Notes: generated by a model from the sequence alone, not told the origin. Shown: positions 7,737-17,604, numbered from the stretch's first letter. The stretch is DNA of 64,000 nucleotides from an uncultured Polaribacter sp. (GCA_943788865.1 CALSRX010000002.1:310001-374000), one strand, 5' to 3'. Numbers and translations: made by a program.

Positions 7737-10178
7737 ATGATACAAAAAGTAATTTCTAGAGTATTAGTTGTTTTATTTGTTTTTGGTATTTCTCTTAATG
7801 CTGATGCTCAGCGTAAAAAGAAAACAAGCAAAAAAGACGCTAAAGAAACCGTAAAACCAATCCCTAAACCAAAACCAAAAAAGGGAGACATTAAAGACTA
7901 TGCAGATGTTGTTACAAAAGATGTAAAAACAGACAAAGGTTTATTTATGGTGCACAAAAAAGACGAAGCCTATTTATTTGAAATTCCAGATTCGCTTTTA
8001 GGAAGAGACATGTTAATGGTAACTAGAATTGCTAAAACTGCGAATGGCCTTGGTTTTGGTGGAGGAAAAATGAATACTCAAATGTTACGTTGGGAACGAA
8101 AAGATAAAAAAATCTTATTAAGAGTAATTTCCACAAATGTAGTTGCTGATGAAAATTTACCTGTTCATGAGGCTGTAAAAAACTCTAATTTCGATCCAAT
8201 TTTATTTGCTTTTCCTATAGAAGCAATAAATAAAGAAACCAATGCAATTGTAATTGATGCAACTACTTTTTTTACTACAGATGTTGCTGCTATTGGATTA
8301 CCCTCTTTTAGAAGAAGTAGATTAAAAGTATCTAGACTAGATGCTAAACGTTCTTTTATAGATAGAATTAACAGTTATCCACAAAATATAGAAATAAGAG
8401 ATGTAAAGACCTATATAGCAGGTGCGCCGATGTCTAACGCAAGTGTTGGGTCTGTTTCTATTGAATTGAGTAACTCTATGATTTTACTTCCTAAGGTACC
8501 AATGAAACGAAGATATGCAGATGAAAGAGTTGGATGGTTTTCTCGCTCTCAAGTAGATTACGGATTATCAGATCAAAAAAGTAAAACTGTTCGTTATTTA
8601 GACAGATACAGATTAGAAGTAAAAGAGGAAGATGTTGCTAAATTTAACAGAGGAGAATTGGTTGAGCCTAAAAAACAAATTGTTTATTATGTAGATAGAG
8701 CTACTCCGGAAGAATGGGTTCCTTTTATCATTCAAGGTGTAAACGATTGGAATGTTGCTTTTGAAGCTGCAGGTTTTAAAAATGCAATTATTGCTAAAAG
8801 AGCTCCTACAAAAGAAGAAGATCCTGAGTATAGCCCAGAAGACATTCGTTATTCTGTAATCAGATATTTAGCATCTCCGATACCAAATGCAAACGGACCT
8901 CACGTAAGTGATCCTCGTTCTGGAGAAATTTTAGAATCAGATATCAACTGGTATCACAATGTAATGAGTTTATTACAAGGATGGTACTTTGTACAAACTG
9001 CTGCTATCAACCCTGAAGCACAAAAAGTTGGTTTTAAAACAGAAGTTATGGGAGAATTAATCAAGTTTGTTTCTTCTCATGAATTAGGACATACTATTGG
9101 TTTACCTCACAACATGGGAAGTAGTTCTGCTTATCCAGTAGATTCTTTACGTTCTGCAACATTTACAAAAAAATACGGAACTGCACCATCTATTATGGAT
9201 TATGCACGTTTCAATTATGTTGCACAACCTGGTGACAAAGGTGTTGCCTTGATGCCAAATATTGGAATCTATGACAAGCACGCAATCAACTGGGGATACC
9301 GTCCTATCTTAGGAAAAACAGCCGAAGAGGAAAAACCAATTTTAGATAGTTGGATTTTAAAACATGCTGGAGATCCATTATATCGTTTTGGAAGACAAAA
9401 TAGAATTGATCCAAGTTCTCAAACAGAAGATTTAGGTGATGATGGTGTTAAAGCTAGTTTATATGGTGTTGCAAACTTAAAGCGTATTGTTCCTAACTTG
9501 ATAAAGTGGACAAGTAAAAAAGGAGAAACATATTCTGATTTAAAAGAAATGTACGGACATGTGCTTTCTCAATTTAATAGATATTCTGGACACGTTACAA
9601 CACTTGTTGGTGGTGTGGTAGAAGACAATAAAACTTCTGATCAAGCAGGTGCAATTTATACACATATTTCTAAAGCTCGTCAAAAAGAAGCGGTGAAATA
9701 CTTAAACGATCAATTGTTTAATACACCTTCTTGGGTAATTAATAAAGAAATCATTGACAGAACTGAATCTTCGGGTGTTTCTGATAGAATTAAGGGAATA
9801 CAAACAAGAACCTTAAGAAGTCTATTAAGTGATAGAAGAATGGTTAGAATGATAGACAACGAAACCTTAAATGGTTCAAAAGCCTATACCGTTTTATCAT
9901 TGATGTACGACTTACGTAGAGGAATCTGGTCTGAATTATATTCAAAAAAATCTATCGATACCTATAGAAGAAACCTACAAAGAAACCACATTAGTGTTTT
10001 AGGAAACTTAATGGAAAAAGGAGTTGATATTTCTGACGTTAAGCCAGTTGTTAGAGGAGAATTAAACAGAATAAAAAATGATGTTAAAAAAGCAATTGCT
10101 ACTGCTCCAAACACGATGACAAGATATCACTTAAGAGATATTGTAGAAAGAATTGATACTATTTTAGATCCTAAATAA
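7737..10178 (+). CDS. secreted zinc-dependent metalloprotease (DUF5117/DUF5118 zincin)
   Basis: An 813-aa secreted protein with a signal peptide (1-24, ending ADAQ), then a lysine-rich linker (25-55). The catalytic core has the extended zinc motif HELGHTIGLPH, with the first His near residue 448. It is of the H-E-x-x-H-x-x-G-x-x-H metzincin-like type, so three His bind zinc and Glu is the base. A following SIMDYARFNYVAQPGD segment resembles the Met-turn (S-x-M-D-Y). The N-terminal DUF5118/DUF5117 arrangement is common in Bacteroidota. It has no type IX C-terminal sorting domain that I can see, so it is probably periplasmic. The substrate is unknown. Confidence 0.9.
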   Translation: MIQKVISRVLVVLFVFGISLNADAQRKKKTSKKDAKETVKPIPKPKPKKGDIKDYADVVTKDVKTDKGLFMVHKKDEAYLFEIPDSLLGRDMLMVTRIAKTANGLGFGGGKMNTQMLRWERKDKKILLRVISTNVVADENLPVHEAVKNSNFDPILFAFPIEAINKETNAIVIDATTFFTTDVAAIGLPSFRRSRLKVSRLDAKRSFIDRINSYPQNIEIRDVKTYIAGAPMSNASVGSVSIELSNSMILLPKVPMKRRYADERVGWFSRSQVDYGLSDQKSKTVRYLDRYRLEVKEEDVAKFNRGELVEPKKQIVYYVDRATPEEWVPFIIQGVNDWNVAFEAAGFKNAIIAKRAPTKEEDPEYSPEDIRYSVIRYLASPIPNANGPHVSDPRSGEILESDINWYHNVMSLLQGWYFVQTAAINPEAQKVGFKTEVMGELIKFVSSHELGHTIGLPHNMGSSSAYPVDSLRSATFTKKYGTAPSIMDYARFNYVAQPGDKGVALMPNIGIYDKHAINWGYRPILGKTAEEEKPILDSWILKHAGDPLYRFGRQNRIDPSSQTEDLGDDGVKASLYGVANLKRIVPNLIKWTSKKGETYSDLKEMYGHVLSQFNRYSGHVTTLVGGVVEDNKTSDQAGAIYTHISKARQKEAVKYLNDQLFNTPSWVINKEIIDRTESSGVSDRIKGIQTRTLRSLLSDRRMVRMIDNETLNGSKAYTVLSLMYDLRRGIWSELYSKKSIDTYRRNLQRNHISVLGNLMEKGVDISDVKPVVRGELNRIKNDVKKAIATAPNTMTRYHLRDIVERIDTILDPK

Positions 10179-10198
10179 TAGTTTCTTAACTTATTTTA

Positions 10199-10230
10199 AA
10201 AAGCCTCAATGTTTCATTGAGGCTTTTTTT
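10199..10230 (+). terminator. rho-independent terminator after the metalloprotease
   Basis: AAGCCTCAAT and ATTGAGGCTT pair perfectly around GTTTC and are followed by seven T. It starts about 20 bp after the stop codon. Confidence 0.9.
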
Positions 10231-10286
10231 ATTCTTAAAAGTTTTCTTTTTAAATTGTAGCCTATTTCAATTAATCAATTTTCATA

Positions 10287-12908
10287 ATGCAAAAACAACT
10301 CTTTCAAAAAATAGGTATTTTATTAACTATTACTTTTATTACGCAAACTGTTTTTTCTCAAAATACAAGATGGAATTTAACTCCTGATAACGGAATTGTT
10401 TGGAATGTTAAAGAAAATGATTCTCATTTAGACAATATAGAAATGAGTGGTTTTTACACTTCTGCTATTGTGCATTATGGTGTAAAAAAGGGGGTTTTAC
10501 AACAACAAGTAAAGTTGGTTTTCCCGATGTTAAGAACCATTCCAAATGATACACATGCAAGTTTAATTCATGATTTTGACAGCAATCAATTTGAAAAAAC
10601 AACCATGAACGGAAAATCTATCATAGAATATCCAACACATTTTTACCACAAAGGGATTTTAAAAATTACATCCAACACCAATGCAGGTGTTCAAATAACA
10701 CATCAATTGTTTCCATCAACAGATGCGCCAGTATTTATTGATAAAATAACCCTTCTAAATCCATTAAACACATCTGTAGAAGTTACAATACCAAACATCA
10801 ATAGTTCACATACAACAGATGCTAAAAAAGGAGTAAAAGGAGCATATGTTATCAGTGCAAAAAGCAGTAAAAAAGGCTCATTTATAATAAGCCCAAACGA
10901 AACCATAGAGTATGCAATTATTTATTCTGCAAGACAGAAAGATGAAGATAAACAATATGTCTCTGCTGATTTTGAATTCAACAAAAGAGTAGATTTTATT
11001 GACAACACCTTATCAAACTTAGTATTAGAAACTCCAGACAAGACCTTAAACACTGCTTTTGCATTTGCTAAAATTAGAGCAGTAGAAAGTATTTTTAAAA
11101 CCAAAGGAGGGTTGATGCATGCACCAGGCGGAAGTAGATATTATGCTGCTATTTGGGCAAACGACCAGGCGGAATATGCAAATCCGTTTTTTCCTTTTTT
11201 AGGAAATCATGCTGGAAATGAATCTGCAATCAACTCTTTTAGACATTTTGCGAGATTTACTAATGATGAATATAAACCCATTCCGAGTTCAATTATTGCA
11301 GAAGGGCTGGATTATTGGAATGGTGCTGGAGATCGAGGAGATATGGCGATGATTGCTTATGGAGCATCAAGATTTGCCTTGGCTTACGGAGATAAAAGTA
11401 CAGCAAAAGAATTATGGCCTTTGATAGAATGGTGTTTAGAGTATTCTAGACGAAAAATGAATGATGAAGGTGTTGTAATTTCTGATAGTGATGAGCTTGA
11501 AGGAAGGTTTGCAGCTGGTGATGCCAACTTAAATACTTCTAGCTTGTATTATGATGCGTTGGTTTCTTCTGTTATTTTAGGAAAAGAGCTGAACATCAAT
11601 CCTCAACAATTAAACAATTATAAAACACAATCAGAAAATTTAAGAAAGGCTATTGAAACCTATTTTGGGGCAACTCTAAATGGATTCAAAACCTATAGGT
11701 ATTTTGAAGGAAATGATTTTTTAAGAGCATGGATTGCTACACCTTTAACTGTAAATATTTTTGACAGAAGTAAAGGAACCATTGAAGCCCTTTTTTCTAA
11801 ACATTTATGGACAGATGATGGATTGGCTTCTCAAGCAAGCATTAAAGGTTGGAAAGCCTCTGTAAATAAAATTATTACAATTCACACTTTACAAGAAAGA
11901 GACGATCGCTCACAACAAGCCATTGCTAAGATTTTTGATGATCCTGTTTTCAATCAAAAAGAATATTCAAGTCCAAAATATAGAGACTCAAAATGGGGGC
12001 AAGTAAGTTTACCAGGCAACTATGAAGACATTTTTAAAGACAAAGAACCTTTAGATGGTGTGTATTGGTTTCGCAAAAATATTAATATTAAAAAAAGCAA
12101 TACAGAATACCATTTAAAAATTGATGGAGAGATTGATGATTCGGCTAGAATTTATATCAACGGAAACATCATTGGAACATCTATTTGGAATACTACTCCT
12201 AATAATTTTACGATTCCTAAATCGTATTTAAAAAAAGGAAATAATACGATCGCTATTCTTGCTATTGACAGAAGAGGTCAGGGTGGAATAACCGGAGACA
12301 TATACTTAGAAAACAAGAACAAAGAGCGGTTTTCTTTGAATGGAAAATGGAAATATCAGTTTTATGGGTTTACGAGAAATTATCAATACTTCATCAAATC
12401 TTCAGCAAAAATTAAACAGCTATTAAACAATCAAGAAAAATTAAAATCCATTTTTCAAGATGAAACGGTTACTACATTTTGGGATAGAGCAACACTATAT
12501 GCTTTGCGTGGAGTTTTTGCCGCTGGTGAAACTAAAAAAGCGATGGAATTCTTTCAATTTTACTCTAAAAGAAGGTTGTTAGGAGAACACGTTCCGTATC
12601 CTGTAGAAGCATATCCAGAGGGGAATCAACGCCATTTATCAGCAGAAAGTGCTTTGTATTGTAGAGTTGTTACAGAGGGAATTTTAGGAATTAGACCAAC
12701 AGGTTTTAACTCTTTTTCGTTCTCCCCAAAATTACCTAAACAATGGAACACCATGTCGTTAAAAAACATCAAAGCTTTTAACACCACTTTTACTATTGAT
12801 ATTAAAAAAGTAAATCAACAGTTACAAGTTACAATTGCTAACAAAGAAAAAACTTTTTTTAACAGTCTAATTGATCAAAACAAAACAGTTACAATAGATC
12901 TTGATTAA
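10287..12908 (+). CDS. six-hairpin glycosidase with inserted sugar-binding jelly roll
   Basis: An 873-aa secreted protein with a signal peptide (1-25). An N-terminal beta-sandwich (about 30-235) leads to an (alpha/alpha)6-type catalytic domain (SRYYAAIWANDQAEYANPF; EGLDYWNGAGDRGDMA; SDSDELEGRFAAGDANLNT). A galactose-binding-like domain of the GH2/sialate-esterase type is inserted at about 570-690 (GVYWFRKNINI; ARIYINGNIIG). The barrel then resumes (WDRATLYALRGVFAAGE; VPYPVEAYPEGNQRHLSAES) and ends in a beta domain. It is probably an exo-glycosidase or rhamnosidase-like enzyme; I cannot assign a GH family or substrate. Its stop overlaps that of the convergent mscS gene. Confidence 0.72.
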   Translation: MQKQLFQKIGILLTITFITQTVFSQNTRWNLTPDNGIVWNVKENDSHLDNIEMSGFYTSAIVHYGVKKGVLQQQVKLVFPMLRTIPNDTHASLIHDFDSNQFEKTTMNGKSIIEYPTHFYHKGILKITSNTNAGVQITHQLFPSTDAPVFIDKITLLNPLNTSVEVTIPNINSSHTTDAKKGVKGAYVISAKSSKKGSFIISPNETIEYAIIYSARQKDEDKQYVSADFEFNKRVDFIDNTLSNLVLETPDKTLNTAFAFAKIRAVESIFKTKGGLMHAPGGSRYYAAIWANDQAEYANPFFPFLGNHAGNESAINSFRHFARFTNDEYKPIPSSIIAEGLDYWNGAGDRGDMAMIAYGASRFALAYGDKSTAKELWPLIEWCLEYSRRKMNDEGVVISDSDELEGRFAAGDANLNTSSLYYDALVSSVILGKELNINPQQLNNYKTQSENLRKAIETYFGATLNGFKTYRYFEGNDFLRAWIATPLTVNIFDRSKGTIEALFSKHLWTDDGLASQASIKGWKASVNKIITIHTLQERDDRSQQAIAKIFDDPVFNQKEYSSPKYRDSKWGQVSLPGNYEDIFKDKEPLDGVYWFRKNINIKKSNTEYHLKIDGEIDDSARIYINGNIIGTSIWNTTPNNFTIPKSYLKKGNNTIAILAIDRRGQGGITGDIYLENKNKERFSLNGKWKYQFYGFTRNYQYFIKSSAKIKQLLNNQEKLKSIFQDETVTTFWDRATLYALRGVFAAGETKKAMEFFQFYSKRRLLGEHVPYPVEAYPEGNQRHLSAESALYCRVVTEGILGIRPTGFNSFSFSPKLPKQWNTMSLKNIKAFNTTFTIDIKKVNQQLQVTIANKEKTFFNSLIDQNKTVTIDLD

Positions 12909-14524
12909 GCCTTTTTGTGAAATTCGTCTATTGTATTTTTAATAACTGCATCAATGGCTGCTTGATCTGTATTGTATTTCATATCTAAACTTTGCTTGTC
13001 TGGAAATTGTTCAATCATTACAGTACTAGAAGGGAATGCAAATTCTACTCCTAACCCTTTAGCTAATTTCACAATCGCAATATGTAATTTGTGTTTAGAT
13101 GATTGTTCTACGCCCCAAGCTAAACTTTTAAAATACACATTTATTAAAATCAACAAAGCAGAATCTCCAAAGCCTGTAAACTCCACATTATAAGAATCGG
13201 GTTCAGAACGCGTCTCTGGATGCTCAATGATAATTTCTCGAACCCCTTTTACAAAAGCTTCAATTAATTCTGGAGGCGTATCGTATCGAATACCTACATT
13301 GGTATTATACCGCCTATACAAACGCAACCCTTTATTATTGATAACTATTTCAGATAATTTACTATTTGGAATTTGAAAAATAGAAGTGTCTGCAGCTCTA
13401 ATTCTAGACGATCTAAATCCAACTTCTTCAACCGAACCTTCTACTCCACCCGCTTCAATCCAATCTCCAATATGAAAAGGTTTGTCTAAGAAAATCATAA
13501 ACGTTCCTATCAAGTTTTTCACAGTGTCTTGAGAAGCCAAAGCAACTGCCAAACCTCCAATCGAAGCTCCTGCAATTACAGTTGTAGCATCGATTCCTAA
13601 AACGGTTAACATTTTTAAGATTCCAATAAAGATGACGATTCCTGTTAAAAAATTATTTAGGATTGGTACTAATTGATCATCTAATTTGCTCTGTGTTCTT
13701 TCTGTAAACTCAGAATAGATATGCATGGTTACCGTTACTAATTTTAAGAATACATAAATCCAAAAAACAGTTTTTGTAATATTAATTCCGACAAATACCC
13801 ATTTATTAATTTCTAATCCAAATTGAAATGAAGGAAATACTTTACTCATAAAACTCAACGCAATTAATAAACTAATTGGATGGGCTAATTTCTTTAAAAC
13901 TTTAGCTATTGCTAAGCTATCATTATGAATAATATAATTGTGAATTTTATGAAGAACCGCATAGGTTAATCGCTTAAAAATAAGATGCAACAAAAACGCT
14001 ACAAGTAGCATAATTAATAATCCAATAAATTTCCAAACCTCTACATCAAACACTTTTTTATGGCCTAGGCTTGGCATTAATTGTTCAATTTTTAACACAT
14101 ACCAAGGAAAAACATCATTATATATTTCATCTAAATTAGCTATGGTTTCTTGAGAATAATACCAATTGTCTCCAACTTTTTCTACAGATATTAAAGGCAT
14201 TTCATTTGGAAACAGCACATATTTATGTGCATTCCCTAAGGTCAACGAATCTTTAAAGTCTGAATTTGTTGGCACTTGTTTAAAATCTACAAACAATCCT
14301 TTTCCGTCTAAAATCTGCTTTAATTTTATCGCCGCATTTTCAGGTTTCTTTGTAGAATTTGGCAGTATGGTTTGAGCTGCTTTTTCTGGTTGATAAGAAT
14401 CTGATTGTAAAAAATACAAATGAGTATATATAGTAGCATTAGGATTCTTAAGGTTTACTTTTATAGAATCTTGAGCAGAAATAGTTGCTGTAAATAGTAA
14501 AAAAATGAGTACTAATCTTTTCAT
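12905..14524 (-). CDS. MscS-family mechanosensitive ion channel
   Basis: A 539-aa channel that should open under membrane tension and release solutes during hypo-osmotic shock. It has a signal peptide (1-17), a periplasmic domain of about 150 residues, and several transmembrane helices between about 170 and 340. The pore helix region carries the small-residue pattern GASIGGLAVALASQDTVKN, then FLDKPFHIGDWIEAGG and a beta domain (EEVGFRSSRIRAADTS). The C-terminal cytosolic domain follows. It is longer than E. coli MscS (286 aa) because of the periplasmic part. A minus-strand -7 box TAACTTTG lies at 14569-14576. Confidence 0.93.
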   Translation of the reverse strand: MKRLVLIFLLFTATISAQDSIKVNLKNPNATIYTHLYFLQSDSYQPEKAAQTILPNSTKKPENAAIKLKQILDGKGLFVDFKQVPTNSDFKDSLTLGNAHKYVLFPNEMPLISVEKVGDNWYYSQETIANLDEIYNDVFPWYVLKIEQLMPSLGHKKVFDVEVWKFIGLLIMLLVAFLLHLIFKRLTYAVLHKIHNYIIHNDSLAIAKVLKKLAHPISLLIALSFMSKVFPSFQFGLEINKWVFVGINITKTVFWIYVFLKLVTVTMHIYSEFTERTQSKLDDQLVPILNNFLTGIVIFIGILKMLTVLGIDATTVIAGASIGGLAVALASQDTVKNLIGTFMIFLDKPFHIGDWIEAGGVEGSVEEVGFRSSRIRAADTSIFQIPNSKLSEIVINNKGLRLYRRYNTNVGIRYDTPPELIEAFVKGVREIIIEHPETRSEPDSYNVEFTGFGDSALLILINVYFKSLAWGVEQSSKHKLHIAIVKLAKGLGVEFAFPSSTVMIEQFPDKQSLDMKYNTDQAAIDAVIKNTIDEFHKKA

Positions 14525-14568
14525 TTTTAAGAATGTATTATATGTTAATCGTATGTTAAAAAAACATA

Positions 14569-14602
14569 CAAAGTTAAACCTTTTGAAAATTTTAAAGTCA
14601 AA
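14569..14602 (-). promoter_or_regulatory. mscS promoter candidate
   Basis: On the minus strand TAACTTTG (14569-14576) fits the -7 consensus TAnnTTTG. A TTTG (complement of CAAA at about 14599) lies 22 bp upstream. A 7-bp inverted repeat GTATGTT/AACATAC (14551-14569) lies in the predicted leader. Confidence 0.45.
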
Positions 14603-14636
14603 GAAGCAGATTAAATAATAATTAAAATTTTAAAAG

Positions 14637-15206
14637 ATGAAAAAAATAGCATTAGTATTAGCATTTATATTTACTGTTTCAGCTGGATATTCACAACAAA
14701 GAAAAAGAATGGGTAGAGTTGATTCTATGACACCAGAACAGAGAGCTACATTGTCTGTGAAAAGAATGGCACTTCAATTAGATCTATCTAAAGATCAAAC
14801 TACTAAGATTACTGCTTTGTATACAGAAATGGGTAAACAAAGAAAAGTAAAAGGAGATCAAATGAGAAAAGATGCAATGGCATCTAAAACAAAATTAGCT
14901 AAAATTAAAAAAGAAAGTAAAGACAATGCTGACTTTAAAGAAAAAGTAGAAAAAGCTATTAAATCTGGAGAGCTAAAAAAAGGAGATTTAAATAAAATGA
15001 GACGAAGAGTTGATTTTGATTCAGCAAATAAAGCGTTAGATAACAGAATTGAGTTTCAGTCTAAAATGAAAAATATCTTAACTCCTGAGCAGTACGAGAA
15101 GTTTACAAAACTTCAAAAACGTAAAATGGGAGATGCTAAAAAAAGAATGGGAGCAAAAAATAAGATGAAAGGTAAAATGAAAAAACGCGGAAAAGGAAAG
15201 CGTTAG
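14637..15206 (+). CDS. Spy/CpxP-like periplasmic protein
   Basis: A 189-aa protein with a signal peptide (1-19, ending GYSQ). The mature part is helical and very rich in Lys and Met. It carries two LTxxQ-like stretches (SMTPEQRATL near residue 30 and NILTPEQYEKFTKLQKRK near 140), typical of the Spy/CpxP/DUF4890 group of periplasmic chaperone and stress proteins. The C-terminus is an almost uninterrupted K/R/M/G tail that could bind acidic polymers. It stands alone, divergent from mscS. The role as an envelope-stress chaperone is inferred from the family. Confidence 0.72.
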   Translation: MKKIALVLAFIFTVSAGYSQQRKRMGRVDSMTPEQRATLSVKRMALQLDLSKDQTTKITALYTEMGKQRKVKGDQMRKDAMASKTKLAKIKKESKDNADFKEKVEKAIKSGELKKGDLNKMRRRVDFDSANKALDNRIEFQSKMKNILTPEQYEKFTKLQKRKMGDAKKRMGAKNKMKGKMKKRGKGKR

Positions 15207-15239
15207 AAAATAAATGTATTTGTTTGATTGATTAATACA

Positions 15240-15276
15240 AAAAGCCCGATGTTATGTGAGAGTTCATCGGGTTTTT
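15240..15276. terminator. terminator between convergent genes
   Basis: AAAGCCCGATG and CATCGGGTTTTT form a strong stem with a 13-base loop and T run. It lies between the Spy-like gene (plus) and the gamma-carbonic anhydrase gene (minus), with A/T runs on both sides, so it can serve both. Confidence 0.85.
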
Positions 15277-15279
15277 CAT

Positions 15280-15798
15280 TTAAGATTCCTTAAACCAACT
15301 TGCATATTCTACATAATTATTGGCAATTCTATCTATTTCTCCAGAAATCAATTCTTTTGAAATGTCTTTTATTTTTTTAGCTGGAATTCCAGCATAAATA
15401 GTTCCGCTTTCTACCCGGGTGTTTTTAGAAACGACAGCTCCTGCTGCAATGATAGAATTACTCTCTATCACACAATCATCCATAATAATACTTCCCATTC
15501 CAACCAACACATTATCTTGAATTGTACAACCATGTAAAATGGCGTTATGCCCAATAGAAACATTATTGCCAATAGTTGTTGGCGATTTTTGATAGGTTGC
15601 ATGAATTACAGCCCCATCTTGTACATTTACTTTATCGCCCATTTTTATAAAATGAACATCACCTCTAATTACAGCATTGTACCAAACACTACAATTTTTT
15701 CCCATAGTAACTTCGCCAACAATGGTGGCATTTTCAGCTACAAAACAATCCTCTGGAATTTGTGGCGACTTACCTCTTACAGCTTTAATGATTTTCAT
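15280..15798 (-). CDS. gamma-carbonic anhydrase family hexapeptide protein
   Basis: A 172-aa left-handed beta-helix protein built from hexapeptide repeats (GNNVSIGHNAIL, VLVGMGSIIMDDCV, SIIAAGAVVSKNT). The three zinc-binding histidines of the gamma-carbonic anhydrase family are present: one in AVIHATY and two in SIGHNAILHGC. Proteins of this type (YrdA/CaiE/PaaY) form trimers. Some have carbonic anhydrase activity and many have no known substrate. It is the last gene of a minus-strand group, 7 bp after the glucosaminidase gene. Confidence 0.88.
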   Translation of the reverse strand: MKIIKAVRGKSPQIPEDCFVAENATIVGEVTMGKNCSVWYNAVIRGDVHFIKMGDKVNVQDGAVIHATYQKSPTTIGNNVSIGHNAILHGCTIQDNVLVGMGSIIMDDCVIESNSIIAAGAVVSKNTRVESGTIYAGIPAKKIKDISKELISGEIDRIANNYVEYASWFKES

Positions 15799-15805
15799 TA
15801 AAAAT

Positions 15806-16660
15806 TTATTTGATGATTAATTTCTGACCAATACCAAGGGTATTGTCTGTTAAATTATTGTCTTTTTTTAATTGTTGCACTGTAATATTATATTTTCTAG
15901 ATATAGAATATAAGGTTTCTCCCTTTTTAACAGTATGTGTTTTTCCAATAGCCACTTTTTCTGTTGTTGTTACAGGAGTACTTTTTGGTGTGCTTTTTTT
16001 CTCTTCTCTTTTATATTTTTTTAAGTCGCTTTTTTTAACCTTATCAAATTCGTGCAACTCATAATCTTCAATAATTTTGATCAATTTTGTTGGGTATTTT
16101 CTATCGGTTGCATATCCTGCTTTCTTTAACCCTCTTGCCCATTTTTTATAATCTGTAGTCCGATAATTAAATAAGAAAGCATATCTTTTTCTGGTAGTTA
16201 GAAACTCAGAATGATCGTTATATGAATTCTCTACATAGGTGTATTTCCGAAAGCAATCATCCTTTTTATCATCATCGTGATACACTTTTTTTCCTGTCCA
16301 ACCTTTATGACATTTTATTCCAAAATGATTGTTCGATTTTGATGCTAAAACACTTCTACCGTTACCCGACTCTAAAATTCCTTGTGCTAAGGTAATGCTG
16401 GCCGGAATTTTATACTCATGCATTTTAATAACAGCCAAGGGAGCATATTTTTTTATATAGGTAAGTGTATATTTATTTAGGTTTTTATTTTTCTTCGTAA
16501 GGTTTTTTACATGCTGATTCTGTTTTACAGAAGGCATTTTTTTAATGGAAGTGGTTTCTTTTGGTATTTTCTTTTTAGATGAAACCACCGTTTTTTTAGA
16601 ACCACAACTAACAATAAAGAAGCTTAAAAAAGCTATTAAAATGTATGATTTAAGTTTCAT
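15806..16660 (-). CDS. glucosaminidase-LysM lipoprotein
   Basis: A 284-aa envelope enzyme that should cleave the glycan chain of peptidoglycan. It has a lipoprotein signal (FIVSCGSKK; Cys19), a Lys-rich linker, then an FlgJ/AcmA-type beta-N-acetylglucosaminidase domain (about 70-210). The catalytic Glu is in AQGILESGNGRS, and the NNHFGIKCHKGWTG segment is typical. A C-terminal LysM domain (about 238-283; HTVKKGETLYSISRKYNIT) binds peptidoglycan. It overlaps the preceding gene by one base, so the two are probably translationally coupled. Confidence 0.9.
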   Translation of the reverse strand: MKLKSYILIAFLSFFIVSCGSKKTVVSSKKKIPKETTSIKKMPSVKQNQHVKNLTKKNKNLNKYTLTYIKKYAPLAVIKMHEYKIPASITLAQGILESGNGRSVLASKSNNHFGIKCHKGWTGKKVYHDDDKKDDCFRKYTYVENSYNDHSEFLTTRKRYAFLFNYRTTDYKKWARGLKKAGYATDRKYPTKLIKIIEDYELHEFDKVKKSDLKKYKREEKKSTPKSTPVTTTEKVAIGKTHTVKKGETLYSISRKYNITVQQLKKDNNLTDNTLGIGQKLIIK

Positions 16661-17595
16661 TAAATTGTAATTAGTTCTAAATTTTTGCTTGCTAATTTGT
16701 TATTAAATCCTGCTATTCCTTGTAAACCTCCAGTATGAATTATTAAAATTTTACTGTTTTCTGAAAAATAGTTCTTTTTAATTAAATCTACAATTCCAAA
16801 TACCATTTTTCCTGTATAAATTGGATCTAACGGAATCTTAGTTGCTGAATAAAATTGATTGATAAACGAAACCAAAGCTTCATTATATTTTGCATACCCT
16901 CCAAAATGATATTCATGTATCAATTTCCAATTATTCGTTTCATCAACCAAAGTTTCAATTTCATCTTGTAAAAAATCACCTTTCAAAGCAGGAAAACCTA
17001 TAACCTTTTGATGTTCTTTTGCAGATGTAATCAACCCAGAAATAGTACCTCCTGTTCCAACAGCCACACAAATATAATCGAAAAAAGCATCTTCATTTGT
17101 TAAAATTTCTTGACAACCTTTAATTGCTAGCTCATTAGTTCCGCCTTCGGGAATTAGATAAAAATCGCCAAACTGTTCTTTTAAAGAGTTTAAAAATGAA
17201 TCTGTGGTTTTTTCTCGGTATGCCTCTCTTGTTACAAAATGAAATTGCATTCCGTTTTCTTGTGCTTGTTGTAAAGTGGAATTTGAAGCCAATGTTTTTT
17301 CAAAATCGGTTGCCAATTCATCTCCTCGGATTACACCAATCGTTTTTAGTCCAGCTAAATTTCCTGCAACTGCTGTTGCCAAAATATGATTGGAATAGGC
17401 TCCTCCAAAAGTCAGTAACGTTTTCTGCTTTTCCTTTTTAGCTTCTTGAATATTGTATTTGAGTTTTCTGAATTTATTGCCAGAAACAAATGGGTGAATT
17501 TTATCTTCTCGTTTGATAAAGAGAGTTACTTTTTTTCCTTCTAAAACGGGTAGAAAAATTTGTTGTGTTTCAGATTTAATTAAAGAATTAAACAT
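16660..17595 (-). CDS. PLP-dependent ACC deaminase / D-cysteine desulfhydrase family protein
   Basis: A 311-aa fold type II PLP enzyme. The Schiff-base lysine is probably in SGNKFRKLKYNI (near residue 43). The following TFGGAYSNHILATA is the loop seen in D-cysteine desulfhydrase and 1-aminocyclopropane-1-carboxylate deaminase, and GTGGTISGL binds the PLP phosphate. Family members release ammonia and an oxo-acid from D-cysteine or ACC. Sequence alone does not decide between them; D-cysteine desulfhydrase is the safer guess for a marine flavobacterium. The start lies about 10 bp after the ABC-F gene. Confidence 0.85.
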   Translation of the reverse strand: MFNSLIKSETQQIFLPVLEGKKVTLFIKREDKIHPFVSGNKFRKLKYNIQEAKKEKQKTLLTFGGAYSNHILATAVAGNLAGLKTIGVIRGDELATDFEKTLASNSTLQQAQENGMQFHFVTREAYREKTTDSFLNSLKEQFGDFYLIPEGGTNELAIKGCQEILTNEDAFFDYICVAVGTGGTISGLITSAKEHQKVIGFPALKGDFLQDEIETLVDETNNWKLIHEYHFGGYAKYNEALVSFINQFYSATKIPLDPIYTGKMVFGIVDLIKKNYFSENSKILIIHTGGLQGIAGFNNKLASKNLELITI

Positions 17596-17604
17596 GGAAG
17601 CAAG

